Shown piece by piece: positions 16,881 to 25,361 of a stretch of DNA of 64,000 nucleotides; position 1 is the first letter of the stretch, and each line of letters opens with the position of its first letter. A model generated the notes under the pieces. It saw only the letters and a program-made list of their open reading frames with translations, searched no databases and had not been told where the DNA came from. The translations under genes and the position numbers were made by a program. Source of the stretch: Ellagibacter isourolithinifaciens (GTDB taxonomy: Bacteria > Actinomycetota > Coriobacteriia > Coriobacteriales > Eggerthellaceae); contig NZ_WAJR01000001.1 in the NCBI RefSeq assembly GCF_008831035.1, positions 186,001-250,000 on the forward strand, in the 5' to 3' direction.

Positions 16881-17462
16881 TTATTCCGCGGAAAACGAGG
16901 CACCCAGTTTGAACGCCTCGAGGTTGACATCGAGATACTTCTCGGGAACGCGGGCAGCGATAACCCGATTCCATACATCCGTCGGGAAGCCGAGAGCGCG
17001 TGAGAGCGCACCGAGCAGCACGACGTTGGCCGCCTTCGTGGTACCCGCCTTGCGGGCAAGCTCGGTTGCGGGAATGAGCATCGCACCCGCATCGCGCAAC
17101 CGTTCGCGTGCATGCTCAGGCATGGAGGCGCGACCCGTTGCGACGGGAAGGGGCTTGATCGACTCGTCGTTCACAAAGAGGCTGCCGCCTTCCTTCACGT
17201 AGGGAAGGTTGCGAAGCGCCTCGGTCGTTTCGAACGACACGACGCAGTCCGCCGAGCCCAGATCGGCAATCATGGACTGGACCTTATCACCGAATCGCAC
17301 GACAGTGGTCACCGCGCCGCCGCGCTGGGCCATACCATGGATCTCGGAAACCTTCACGTCAAGCCCGCTCTCCTCGGCAGCACGGGCAAGCAAATCGGCA
17401 GCGAGAATCGTGCCTTGGCCGCCAACGCCGCAAAGAAGAACCGTTTTCGTGTTCGAACTCAT
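16881..17462 (-). CDS. iorB: Indolepyruvate:ferredoxin oxidoreductase beta subunit
   Basis: 193-aa gamma-type domain of a 2-oxoacid:ferredoxin oxidoreductase. GVGGQGTILAADLLARAA and SEIHGMAQRGGAVTTVVRFG are characteristic. It partners IorA in oxidative decarboxylation of aryl pyruvates to arylacetyl-CoA with reduction of ferredoxin. ATG 17462 follows AGGAGGGGG, and the iorA stop lies 11 bases upstream. Longer in-frame openings run backward through iorA and are not real. Confidence 0.95.
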   Translation of the reverse strand: MSSNTKTVLLCGVGGQGTILAADLLARAAEESGLDVKVSEIHGMAQRGGAVTTVVRFGDKVQSMIADLGSADCVVSFETTEALRNLPYVKEGGSLFVNDESIKPLPVATGRASMPEHARERLRDAGAMLIPATELARKAGTTKAANVVLLGALSRALGFPTDVWNRVIAARVPEKYLDVNLEAFKLGASFSAE

Positions 17463-17473
17463 CGGGCCCCCTC

Positions 17474-19204
17474 CTAATCCTGAACGATGAAGCCGCGTGC
17501 GCAGTACTGCGCGCACTGCCCGCAGCCGATGCACATGTCGCGATCGATAAGCGCCTGGCCGGTCGACTCGTCCTTGGAAATCGCAGGACAGCCGAGGGTG
17601 ATGCACACGCCGCATGCCGTGCACTGGGAAGAAACCTCGAATGCAGGCTCGCGATGGCGCTCGAGCAGAACGCACGGAGCCCTGAAGACGATCACAGAAA
17701 GCGTATCGGTGGCGGAAGTTGCCTCTTTCAAGGCGCGGCGGACGGCCCTCGCGTCGTGAGGATCAACCGTGCGCACGTCCTCAATGCCGAGCGCCTTCAA
17801 GACGCCTTCCATATCGAGCTCGCGCGAGGGGCGGTGCTGGAGTGTCTCGCCGTTGAACGGATTGCCTTGGCGGCCGGTCATTGCGGTCGTGCGGTTGTCG
17901 AGAATGCAGACGGTGCCTGCACCCTTGTTGTAAACCATCGAGATGAGCGACGAAAGGCCGGAATGCGCGAACGTGGAATCGCCGATCACGGCAACAACGG
18001 GACGATGCTCGCGCCCTGCGAGCGCAAGCTCGAAACCGTGAGCCATCGACACGGAAGCGCCCATGTCCACACAGGTGTCCATTGCGGAAAGCGGCGGCAG
18101 AGCTCCTAGGGTGTAGCACCCGATATCGCCAGTCACGATAGCCTTGCAGCGCGAGAGTTCCTTAAAGACGAGGCGATGAGGGCAGCCGGGGCAAAGCGCG
18201 GGCGGACGGCCGGGAACGTCTTTCTGAGCGGGCGCATGGGCGGGCTTGGGATAGCCGAACGCGGCGCGGATCAAGCCTACCGACAGCTCACCGTCGCGAG
18301 GCAAGGGCGCAGGGAAAGTGGCGACGTCGATTCCGAGGGCCGACACAGCGTCGGTTAGGTACCTCGATGCCTCTTCGACAACGTAGAGCGCATCGACGCT
18401 CTCGGCAAACGAGCGCAACGCCTTTTTGGGAAGCGGCCATGTGCATCCAAGTTTGAACACGGACGCATCGGGCAGACCCTCCAGCACATGCTGGGAAACC
18501 GCGCCGGCGCACACGACGCCAGCCTTGTCCCCGCGCCTAACGACCTGGTTGTACGAGCAGGTCTCGGCCCATGCAGAAAGCGCCTCGATGCGCTCGAGTT
18601 GCACCTTGCGGCGCGGCTTCGCGAACGCGGGCATCATGACCCACTTTGCAGGGTTGCTCTCATAGGGAGCGGGCTCGATCTCTTTTCGGGGCCCGACCTC
18701 GACCGGCGTCTTCGTGTGCGAAACGCGCACCGAAGAGCGGATGAAGAAGGGCACGTCGAATCGTTCGGAAAGCTCGAACGCGTCGCGCGTGAAAGCGAGC
18801 GCCTCAGCGGAGTCGGCGGGATCGAGCATGGGGATATGGGCAGCGCAGGCATAGTAGTGGGAGTCCTGCTCGTTTTGCGAGGAGTACATGCCCGGATCGT
18901 CGGCAGCAAGCACGACGAAGCCTCCGCCAACGCCGGTATATGCAGCCGTGAACAGCGGGTCCGCCGCGACGTTCACGCCGACGTGCTTCATGGTCGAAAG
19001 AACGCGGGCGCCACCGGCAGATGCGCCGATGCCCACCTCAACGGCAACCTTCTCGTTCACGCACCACTCGGCATAGACGCCATCCTTCTTCGCAAACGCC
19101 TCGAGCGTCTCAGTCGAAGGGGTGCCCGGGTACGCGACGCCAATACGGGCGCCGGCTTCCCAAGCCCCCTGAGCAATCGCCTCATTTCCGCTTAACAATT
19201 CCAT
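17474..19204 (-). CDS. iorA: Indolepyruvate:ferredoxin oxidoreductase alpha subunit
   Basis: 576 aa. The N-terminal pyrimidine-binding domain (LSGNEAIAQGAWEAGARIG, YPGTPSTETLE) precedes the thiamine-diphosphate domain with GDIGCYTLGALPPL and GDSTFAHSGLSSL. The C-terminus has two [4Fe-4S] motifs, CTACGVCITLGC and CIGCGQCAQYC. It oxidises indolepyruvate, phenylpyruvate or hydroxyphenylpyruvate in amino acid fermentation. Ferredoxin reduced here could feed the Ech hydrogenase encoded downstream in this window. GAGAGGG precedes the ATG. Confidence 0.96.
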   Translation of the reverse strand: MELLSGNEAIAQGAWEAGARIGVAYPGTPSTETLEAFAKKDGVYAEWCVNEKVAVEVGIGASAGGARVLSTMKHVGVNVAADPLFTAAYTGVGGGFVVLAADDPGMYSSQNEQDSHYYACAAHIPMLDPADSAEALAFTRDAFELSERFDVPFFIRSSVRVSHTKTPVEVGPRKEIEPAPYESNPAKWVMMPAFAKPRRKVQLERIEALSAWAETCSYNQVVRRGDKAGVVCAGAVSQHVLEGLPDASVFKLGCTWPLPKKALRSFAESVDALYVVEEASRYLTDAVSALGIDVATFPAPLPRDGELSVGLIRAAFGYPKPAHAPAQKDVPGRPPALCPGCPHRLVFKELSRCKAIVTGDIGCYTLGALPPLSAMDTCVDMGASVSMAHGFELALAGREHRPVVAVIGDSTFAHSGLSSLISMVYNKGAGTVCILDNRTTAMTGRQGNPFNGETLQHRPSRELDMEGVLKALGIEDVRTVDPHDARAVRRALKEATSATDTLSVIVFRAPCVLLERHREPAFEVSSQCTACGVCITLGCPAISKDESTGQALIDRDMCIGCGQCAQYCARGFIVQD

Positions 19205-19245
19205 GTAAAACCCTCTCGTAAATCTCGCCTTATGCGTCGATGCGC

Positions 19246-19686
19246 CTATTCCTCCCGATAAACGAGGCAGAAGGCTCCGATTTGCACCACGTCGCCCTCA
19301 TGAAGCTCGCGCGCCTCGACATTGTCGTTGTTCACCCACACCCCGTTGAAGGAGCTGTCGTCGGTGATCGTGTAACCATCGCCTGTCGGCTCAACGACCG
19401 CGTGGCTGCGCGAAACTGTCATATCGTTTAAGAAGATATCGCACTGTGGATTGCGCCCGACGCTCATCGGCGCATTGCCCAGCCTGTAGACCATTCCGAT
19501 CTGAGGGCCCTTAACAACTCGCAGCACGAACTGGTGTTGCGGATGGTCTGCCGCAGGCACGTCCCCTCCCTCAATGGGAAACGGCTTGAAGCTCTGCGTT
19601 GCGCCAAGCAACTTGAATCCGCAGGTCGGACACGCAGAAGCATCTGGGTTAAGAGTTGCACCGCATACGGGGCACGTTTCAGTCAT
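19246..19686 (-). CDS. FHA-domain protein with N-terminal zinc ribbon
   Basis: 146 aa. Residues 1-30 form a double CxxC zinc ribbon (CPVCGATL ... CPTCGFKL) and residues 55-146 an FHA domain with MSVGRNPQCDIFL, SRSHAVVE and DDSSFNGVWVNN, the phosphothreonine-binding loops. It probably docks onto Ser/Thr-kinase-phosphorylated partners. No kinase is encoded nearby. It lies between dacA and iorA in one direction, with gaps of about 40 bp. ATG 19686 is set by AGAAGGA. Confidence 0.9.
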   Translation of the reverse strand: MTETCPVCGATLNPDASACPTCGFKLLGATQSFKPFPIEGGDVPAADHPQHQFVLRVVKGPQIGMVYRLGNAPMSVGRNPQCDIFLNDMTVSRSHAVVEPTGDGYTITDDSSFNGVWVNNDNVEARELHEGDVVQIGAFCLVYREE

Positions 19687-19729
19687 AATGCTCGTCCTTC
19701 TTTCGTCTTGCATATGAAAGTGTAGCGAA

Positions 19730-21142
19730 TCAGTACTTGGCCTTCGTCTTGTCGTTGATGAGCGGGGTGTCGTTCAAGTCAACGGACGTTGCAACGGTCT
19801 GGCTCCCGGTGAAATGAGACAGAAGCCTGCCCACCCAAATACCGGCAGCTTCGAGAGGATTCGGCGCCGCAACGTCCTCGCACGCGATAAGGTCGACCGT
19901 GGCAATCGTCTCGTTGTGCTGCTTGAAGACAGCGCTACCAACTTTGTCGCCCTCATGCACATTCCCGCTCACGTTGTCGAAACTCATTGTACAGCTCACG
20001 TTGCCTTTGAGCGAGAACACGTCGAGCGAGCCGTCTGGTTCGGAGAAGGTCGCTTTGATCGTCTTATCCGTCCAATCGCCATGCGCGACCTCGGCAACGA
20101 CGGGAACTTCCTTGGTGGAAGAACCCCAGGACATCGTAGCCGTTTCGCTCGCATGGGCATACGGGTAGTTCACGCTATTGGCGTAAACCCAGTCGAAAAG
20201 CGTCTTCGCGTCCGTGAAGCGCTGCTGCTCGCTTGACGAGTTGAGCACGATTGCATACAAGTCGAGCCCGTCGCGGTTGCAGGCACCCGCAAAACATTCT
20301 CCGGCGAGCGAGGTGAATCCTGTCTTTATGCCGCAAGCACCCTCGTAGACGCCGATAAGCTCATCGGTCGATTCCAGCTCGAGCGGAGTTGCGACTCCCC
20401 CGCGCGTGACCGTGATCGTCGCCTTGTCCTTCGAGACGATATCGCGGAACGTCTGGCTTTTCATCGCGTAGGCGGACATCGTTGCCACATCGCGGGCCGT
20501 ACTGTGCATATCACCCGCGTATTGGTTGAAATCGAGCCCATGGGGATTTGCGAACAGCGTGTTTGCGCACCCGAGATCTGCCGCCTTGGCGTTCATCGCG
20601 GCAACGAATGCCGCCCGCGCTCCGCCCGCGCCGCCGAGCTTCGCGCCCACGGTATCCGCGATGGCGATAGCCGCGTCGTTGCCCGACGAGGTGAGAAGCG
20701 CCTTGATGGCGTCCTCCATCGAAAGCACGTCGCCCTCCTTGAGCGATGCCGAGGACTCGCCGATGGAGGCTGCCTCAGCGCTCACCGTCACCTGATCGGT
20801 GAGCTGGGAGTTCTCCAAGGCAACGATCGCCGTCATAATCTTGGTTACCGAAGCGATATGCGTCTGTGTGTCCGGGTTGCGCTCGAAATACACCGTACCG
20901 TTGCCGTCGACGACATAAGCGTACGTCGCATCGATGCTTGGGCACTGCGAGACGGCAAGCCCGCGCGACTCGACAGTCTCGCCAGCGACGACATCGGTTT
21001 TCGCGACGCCGGCGAAAGCGGTGGCGGGCACGAGAGCGAACGAGAGCGAGACTGCGAGTGCACAGGCGCAAAGCGCGGAAAGCGCCCGCACCCCGAAGGG
21101 GGCACGGGCGCTACGCGCGATATGACGAGAGCTAGCAATCAA
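19730..21142 (-). CDS. dacA: D-alanyl-D-alanine carboxypeptidase (PBP5/DacA type)
   Basis: About 470 aa. A signal peptide (LSALCACALAVSLSFALVPA, then TAFA) precedes a peptidase S11 domain with catalytic SVTK (SxxK), SSGN (SxN) and GIKTG (KTG). A C-terminal beta-rich domain (about residues 330-420) and a weak amphipathic end follow. It trims the terminal D-Ala from peptidoglycan pentapeptides at the cell surface. I choose TTG 21142, nine bases after AAGAGG; it overlaps the end of the ACT gene by 11 bp. A longer opening to 21220 would overlap that gene by 89 bp. Confidence 0.92.
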   Translation of the reverse strand: MIASSRHIARSARAPFGVRALSALCACALAVSLSFALVPATAFAGVAKTDVVAGETVESRGLAVSQCPSIDATYAYVVDGNGTVYFERNPDTQTHIASVTKIMTAIVALENSQLTDQVTVSAEAASIGESSASLKEGDVLSMEDAIKALLTSSGNDAAIAIADTVGAKLGGAGGARAAFVAAMNAKAADLGCANTLFANPHGLDFNQYAGDMHSTARDVATMSAYAMKSQTFRDIVSKDKATITVTRGGVATPLELESTDELIGVYEGACGIKTGFTSLAGECFAGACNRDGLDLYAIVLNSSSEQQRFTDAKTLFDWVYANSVNYPYAHASETATMSWGSSTKEVPVVAEVAHGDWTDKTIKATFSEPDGSLDVFSLKGNVSCTMSFDNVSGNVHEGDKVGSAVFKQHNETIATVDLIACEDVAAPNPLEAAGIWVGRLLSHFTGSQTVATSVDLNDTPLINDKTKAKY

Positions 21143-21563
21143 GCTGGTAAACCTCTTCCGGGGATACAGTTGCGAAGCCAGCCTCTTCGAGCTTGGCCTC
21201 GATGCCTTCCGCTTCACCAATTTTCAGTATGTCGATCGCCATTTCGGGATTGACGGAGAAGCAGTATCCGTACTCGATGTTGACGGACTGCTGGTCCAAA
21301 AACTCAAGCAGAGTCGCAAGCCCGCCCTTCACGTTGGGGACGCGGACGGCAAGGACCGGTGTGACCATCGCGCGATAGCCGGCCGCGCGAAGCGCCTCGG
21401 CAGCGGCATGAGGGGTATCAGCGAGGACGCGGGCGACACCGAAATCGGCTGTATCGGCGAGATTTAAGGCATGCAGGTTCACGCCCGCATCGCTCAGCAC
21501 GCGGCATGCAGAAGCGAGGCGACCCTTGTCGTTCTCCAGGAAAACAGTCAGCTGAGAAATCAT
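21132..21563 (-). CDS. Tandem ACT-domain protein, copy 2
   Basis: 143 aa with two ACT domains (residues 1-65 and 70-140), beginning SQLTVFLENDKGRLASACRV in the same style as the copy at 16440. Its ATG overlaps the stop of the upstream paaK gene in a TAATG arrangement, so it is translationally coupled to PaaK. A role in sensing aromatic amino acids or acting as a PaaK accessory is inferred. Confidence 0.88.
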   Translation of the reverse strand: MISQLTVFLENDKGRLASACRVLSDAGVNLHALNLADTADFGVARVLADTPHAAAEALRAAGYRAMVTPVLAVRVPNVKGGLATLLEFLDQQSVNIEYGYCFSVNPEMAIDILKIGEAEGIEAKLEEAGFATVSPEEVYQLDC

Positions 21564-22870
21564 TAGTGCTTCCCTTCTCTCAAGTCGATGACACGCTTGG
21601 CTTTGCCTTCGCTGCGCTCGATAGACTTCGGCTCGACGATTTTGATGTCAACCTTGATCTGCAGGTTGCTCTTAAGCTCGGCGCCAAGACGCGCCTTCAA
21701 GTCCTCGAGCTTGCGAATCTCGTCAATCGGGAACTCGGGCACCGTCTCGACGTTCAGCGTGACCTTGTCGAGCGGTCCATTATCGGTGAGCACAATTTGA
21801 TAGTGCGCCGTGATCTCGTCGAAGCCGGTGATGATTTGCTCGATCTGCTGCGGGAACACGTTCACACCGCGGATAATCATCATATCATCAGAGCGGCCGA
21901 TGATGCGGTCGATCTTGCGATGGGTGCGCCCGCATGCGCACTCCTCGTTGATGATGCGGGTGATGTCGCGCGTGCGATAACGCACAAGCGGGCAGCACCC
22001 GCGCGTAAGCGTGGTGAACACGAGCTCGCCATACGTGCCGTCAGGCACCGGCTGGAGCGTCTCAGGGTCAATGATCTCGGCGAAGAAATGGTCTTCTGCC
22101 AGATGCAAGCCATGGGACTCGGAACATTCCATCGCGACGCCCGGACCCATGACCTCGGACAGGCCGTACACATCGCAGTAGCGGATGCCGAGCTTGTCGC
22201 GGATTTCCTGTCGCATATTCTCGGAGGCAGGCTCGGCGCCGAAGATGCCGGCGGAGAGTTTGAAATCCTTTGCAGGATCATAGCCCATGCTGATAGCCGT
22301 ATCGGCCAAATAAAGCGCGTAGGAAGGCGTGCAGCACAGGATGTCGGTGCCGAGATCGACCATCATCTGGATCTGGCGCTTCGTGTTGCCCGAAGAGGTC
22401 GGGATGACCGAGCAGCCAGCGGCTTCAGCGCCATAGTGCGCACCGAGACCACCTGTGAACAGGCCGTAGCCGTAGGACACCTGAACGGTCGAATCGGCGG
22501 AGCCGCCAACCATGTAGATGCCGCGGGCGAAGCAGTCGCCCCAGTTCTTGATGTCGTTCGCGGTATGCCCGACGACCGTCGCCTGGCCGGTGGTGCCAGA
22601 GGATGCATGGATGCGGGCGACGTCCTTCTTCGGAACGGCGAAAAGGCCGAACGGATAAGCGTCGCGCATGTCCTGCTTGACGACGAACGGGAACTTCGCG
22701 ATATCCTCGAGGCAGGTCAGGTCATCGGGCGTGACACCGGCTTCGGCGAAGGACTTCTTATAGAAATCGACATTGTCGTACGCGTGACGGATCGACTTCT
22801 TCATTCGCTCGAGCTGAAGCTCGCGCAGCTGTTCGCGCGGCATAGTCTCGATTTCTTCTTGAAAAAACAC
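21563..22870 (-). CDS. paaK: Phenylacetate-CoA ligase (PaaK), copy 2
   Basis: 435-aa aryl-CoA ligase starting at GTG 22870 with AAGGAAGGA upstream; the N-terminus EEIETMPREQLRELQLER is the classical PaaK opening. Motifs are HASSGTTGQATV, YGLSEVMGPGVAMEC and CGRTHRKIDRIIGRSDDMMI. It is distinct from copy 1, which has an extra N-terminal segment and CDD in place of SDD. Two ligases of different specificity within one cluster suggest that two classes of aryl or branched acids are handled. It heads the run paaK-ACT-dacA-FHA-iorA-iorB-ACT-paaK. Confidence 0.95.
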   Translation of the reverse strand: MFFQEEIETMPREQLRELQLERMKKSIRHAYDNVDFYKKSFAEAGVTPDDLTCLEDIAKFPFVVKQDMRDAYPFGLFAVPKKDVARIHASSGTTGQATVVGHTANDIKNWGDCFARGIYMVGGSADSTVQVSYGYGLFTGGLGAHYGAEAAGCSVIPTSSGNTKRQIQMMVDLGTDILCCTPSYALYLADTAISMGYDPAKDFKLSAGIFGAEPASENMRQEIRDKLGIRYCDVYGLSEVMGPGVAMECSESHGLHLAEDHFFAEIIDPETLQPVPDGTYGELVFTTLTRGCCPLVRYRTRDITRIINEECACGRTHRKIDRIIGRSDDMMIIRGVNVFPQQIEQIITGFDEITAHYQIVLTDNGPLDKVTLNVETVPEFPIDEIRKLEDLKARLGAELKSNLQIKVDIKIVEPKSIERSEGKAKRVIDLREGKH

Positions 22871-23043
22871 CTCAAGTCCTTCCTTATCTTACCCGGCGCA
22901 TGAGCGCCCTTGCCCACGCCACCCAAGCCATCGCACACTCAAATTAGACCCGATAGCTAGGGTTAACTCGTACAGTGTAGCGTTTATGCCCACCCCGTCA
23001 TAGGAAAAGGGCGGCAAAACTAGATTTCCTGCGCCTCAAAGCG

Positions 23044-23712
23044 TTATTCGGCACGCATTTCACGCTTCGCAGCGGATAGCTTGAGCGCCCCAGCCGTGAC
23101 GTAATAGATCGTCGTGAAAGCGCCGACGAGAAGTCCCGCGTAGACAAACCAGATGCCCCACGAATAGGGGTCCGAGGAAAAGCCGGGAAGCCAAGAGAAG
23201 GGCACGACCCCCATGCCAGCGAGCACCGGCCAGTTAAGAAGGAGCGCTGCAAATCCGACGAACAAAAACGTTGTCGCCACCTTGCCAGGATAGATTACCG
23301 CCACGCGAATGCGCCACTTCTTGAGCAGATACGCCCCTCCGATAAGGAGCAGCAGATCGCGGCCAAGGACCAAGACGACGACCCAGAGCGGCAGGCGCCC
23401 GACGGCGAGCAGGCACACGACACCTGAGATCATGAGGATGCGATCGACGGCGGGGTCAAGCAGTCGGCCAAGCTTCGAGACCGTGTGCGTGCGGCGAGCG
23501 ATTTGCCCGTCGATCCAGTCGGTTCCCGCCGCCGCGGCGAAAAGAACCGTCGCAAGGATGTCGTAGCCGGTCAGAAGCAAAACGATGAAGCACGGAACCA
23601 TGCACAGGCGAATCGTCGAAATGAGATTTGGAATGGTGAAAATGGTGTCGAGCACCTCGTCTTCCTCGGGTGTCAGGTCGTTTTTCGCGGCCTTGTCTAT
23701 CATCTTCGCCAT
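23044..23712 (-). CDS. CDP-alcohol phosphatidyltransferase (PgsA-like)
   Basis: 222-aa membrane enzyme. The family signature D-x2-DG-x2-AR-x8-G-x3-D-x3-D is present as DWIDGQIARR and then LGRLLDPAVDR. Five or six hydrophobic segments follow. It transfers a phosphatidyl group from CDP-diacylglycerol to an alcohol, probably glycerol-3-phosphate, but inositol-phosphate transfer cannot be excluded in an actinobacterium. ATG 23712 is taken as the start; a TTG three codons upstream is possible. Confidence 0.88.
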   Translation of the reverse strand: MAKMIDKAAKNDLTPEEDEVLDTIFTIPNLISTIRLCMVPCFIVLLLTGYDILATVLFAAAAGTDWIDGQIARRTHTVSKLGRLLDPAVDRILMISGVVCLLAVGRLPLWVVVLVLGRDLLLLIGGAYLLKKWRIRVAVIYPGKVATTFLFVGFAALLLNWPVLAGMGVVPFSWLPGFSSDPYSWGIWFVYAGLLVGAFTTIYYVTAGALKLSAAKREMRAE

Positions 23713-23892
23713 ATAAGCCAAGCCCCCAGTAAATAAAGCCCCAGCGGGTCAGTCGTGTTAATTGCAGCGAATTATTATAGCGCCCCGCCTTTCCGATGCG
23801 GAACACTTCGCCGATTCCTCACGGAGATGTTGCCAGCACGTTTATTTGATCGCGGATTGCTCACTGTGCGCCAAAGCCCGGCTGGAAGAAGC

Positions 23893-24795
23893 CTAGTCGA
23901 GGAACATCTCGTTTACATCCAGCCTCAAATCCCGGGCGATGGCGCGAAGCCCGTCGTCGGATATGGTGTTCGCAAAATCGCCGCCCCCGTTGAGCAGGCG
24001 CGCCCTCACATAGATATCCGCCGCCTTCTCGATGGTGTGCATGAGACCGAACGCGGAATCGAAATCGGCACCCGAGCAGAACAGACCGTGCTGTGCCCAG
24101 ATGACAGCATCGTAGGTCCCCATAAGCTTTGCTGTCGCCATCGCGATCTCAGATCCTCCCGGCACCATCCACGGAACTACGCCAACACCTTTCGGGAAAG
24201 CGATGATGCACTCCGTCATGACTTTCCAGAGCGCACGCGTGATAGCGCGAGCGTCGAGCGGCATCACGGAAGTGAGCGCGACCACATTGGTGGGGTGTGC
24301 ATGGTAGAGGATACGGGACGCACCTTCGGTCGCGTCCAGGCGAACCGAGTGAATCATGAAATGGGAGGGGAATTCAGAGGTAGGTCTCCCCCCGTCTTTA
24401 AGTCCCCAAACTACACGACAGGCATCGCCTGAGGTGTTAATCTCGACAATCCCCACGTTGCGAGCGATGTCGAGCGCAACGTTGCGCAGATAGCATCCCG
24501 CACCGGTCGCGGCGAAGAAGGCTCCGCGAAGGTTGTCAGCCTGAACACCGAGGGGAATCCAGTTGGACGGGTTCTCGCAGAAGAACGGACGGCAATCCGC
24601 CACTTCCCCCTCGGTCATGCGATAGGTGAGGTTCCCGCCGTTGCGCTCGTGCCAGCCTTGGTCCCAACCGTCGGCGCACAGGCGCGCAAAGCCCTTCATG
24701 AAGGGCTGTTGTTCCACGGCAACGCCCGAAACAACGCCTTTCGCCGCAGAAACTCCCTTGTCAATCATGCCTTGCGCGCTATCGAAAAAACCCAT
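23893..24795 (-). CDS. Class II aldolase, rhamnulose-1-phosphate aldolase-like
   Basis: 300 aa of the class II aldolase/adducin family. Zinc ligands are visible as YHAHPTN (two His) and WAQHGLF (third His); GGNLTYRM and the INTSGDACRV region match RhaD-type enzymes. These cleave rhamnulose-1-phosphate to dihydroxyacetone phosphate and lactaldehyde. No rhamnose isomerase or kinase is encoded nearby, so the substrate is uncertain. The first 40 residues are an extension over the E. coli enzyme. ATG 24795 is preferred to an opening 12 codons upstream. Confidence 0.85.
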   Translation of the reverse strand: MGFFDSAQGMIDKGVSAAKGVVSGVAVEQQPFMKGFARLCADGWDQGWHERNGGNLTYRMTEGEVADCRPFFCENPSNWIPLGVQADNLRGAFFAATGAGCYLRNVALDIARNVGIVEINTSGDACRVVWGLKDGGRPTSEFPSHFMIHSVRLDATEGASRILYHAHPTNVVALTSVMPLDARAITRALWKVMTECIIAFPKGVGVVPWMVPGGSEIAMATAKLMGTYDAVIWAQHGLFCSGADFDSAFGLMHTIEKAADIYVRARLLNGGGDFANTISDDGLRAIARDLRLDVNEMFLD

Positions 24796-24911
24796 CGTTT
24801 CACAACCTTCCCTCATTCGGACGCATCGCAACGCCGCCCTCCTCGACTGGCCCGACTATACCGCTAGATTCCGTTGCGCAACATCAGAACCGCGAATTTG
24901 GCGAAAATGAA

Positions 24912-24933
24912 AAGGGACCCCGCAGGGTCCCTT
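24912..24933 (-). terminator. Terminator of the ech hydrogenase operon
   Basis: AAGGGACCC / GGGTCCCTT stem with a CGCA tetraloop, followed on the minus strand by TTCATTTTC. It lies 53 bp after the echF stop. Confidence 0.85.
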
Positions 24934-24986
24934 CAAAACGCGCATTCGAGAACCTTCGCCCAATGGGCGATACAAGAACGCTGTTC

Positions 24987-25355
24987 TTAACTAACCTTCT
25001 TCATTGGCTTGGGATGCTCGGGGACGTCTACCGACTCGATGTACATCTCCTTCGAAGGCGCCGGCCAGCCAGGCTCCATCGACAGGCAGTGCTTCGGGCA
25101 TTCGAGCACGCAGGTTCCGCACTGGACGCAGCGGAACTTGTCGATAGTCCATTTGCGGTTGGGCTTCTCCACCACGATGGCCGCGCACGGGCAGCGGCGC
25201 TGACAGATGCCGCACAGGATGCAAACATCGACATCGTTGACGATATGGCCCTTAAGTCCTGCGGGAGCCTCTTTCTTTTCCACGGGGTAAAGCACGGTCT
25301 CGGGCTTTTTGAACAGCGAGCCGAGCGTCATCTTTCCCAGTTTGAATCCACCCAT
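24987..25355 (-). CDS. echF: Ech-type hydrogenase, ferredoxin-like subunit
   Basis: 122 aa with two [4Fe-4S] motifs, CILCGICQRRCPC and CVQCGTCVLECPKHC, homologous to NuoI/HycF. It passes electrons between ferredoxin and the proximal cluster of the small hydrogenase subunit. It is the last gene of the six-gene operon and is separated from echE by six bases. The C-terminal 30 residues are a Pro/Lys-rich tail. Confidence 0.93.
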   Translation of the reverse strand: MGGFKLGKMTLGSLFKKPETVLYPVEKKEAPAGLKGHIVNDVDVCILCGICQRRCPCAAIVVEKPNRKWTIDKFRCVQCGTCVLECPKHCLSMEPGWPAPSKEMYIESVDVPEHPKPMKKVS

Positions 25356-25361
25356 GTTCTT

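Noticed and set aside
16881-17675. N-terminal extension of iorB to 17675
   Set aside because: The extra 71 codons read antisense-like, Arg/Cys/His-rich sequence over iorA; the AGGAGGGGG-supported ATG at 17462 gives the normal family length.
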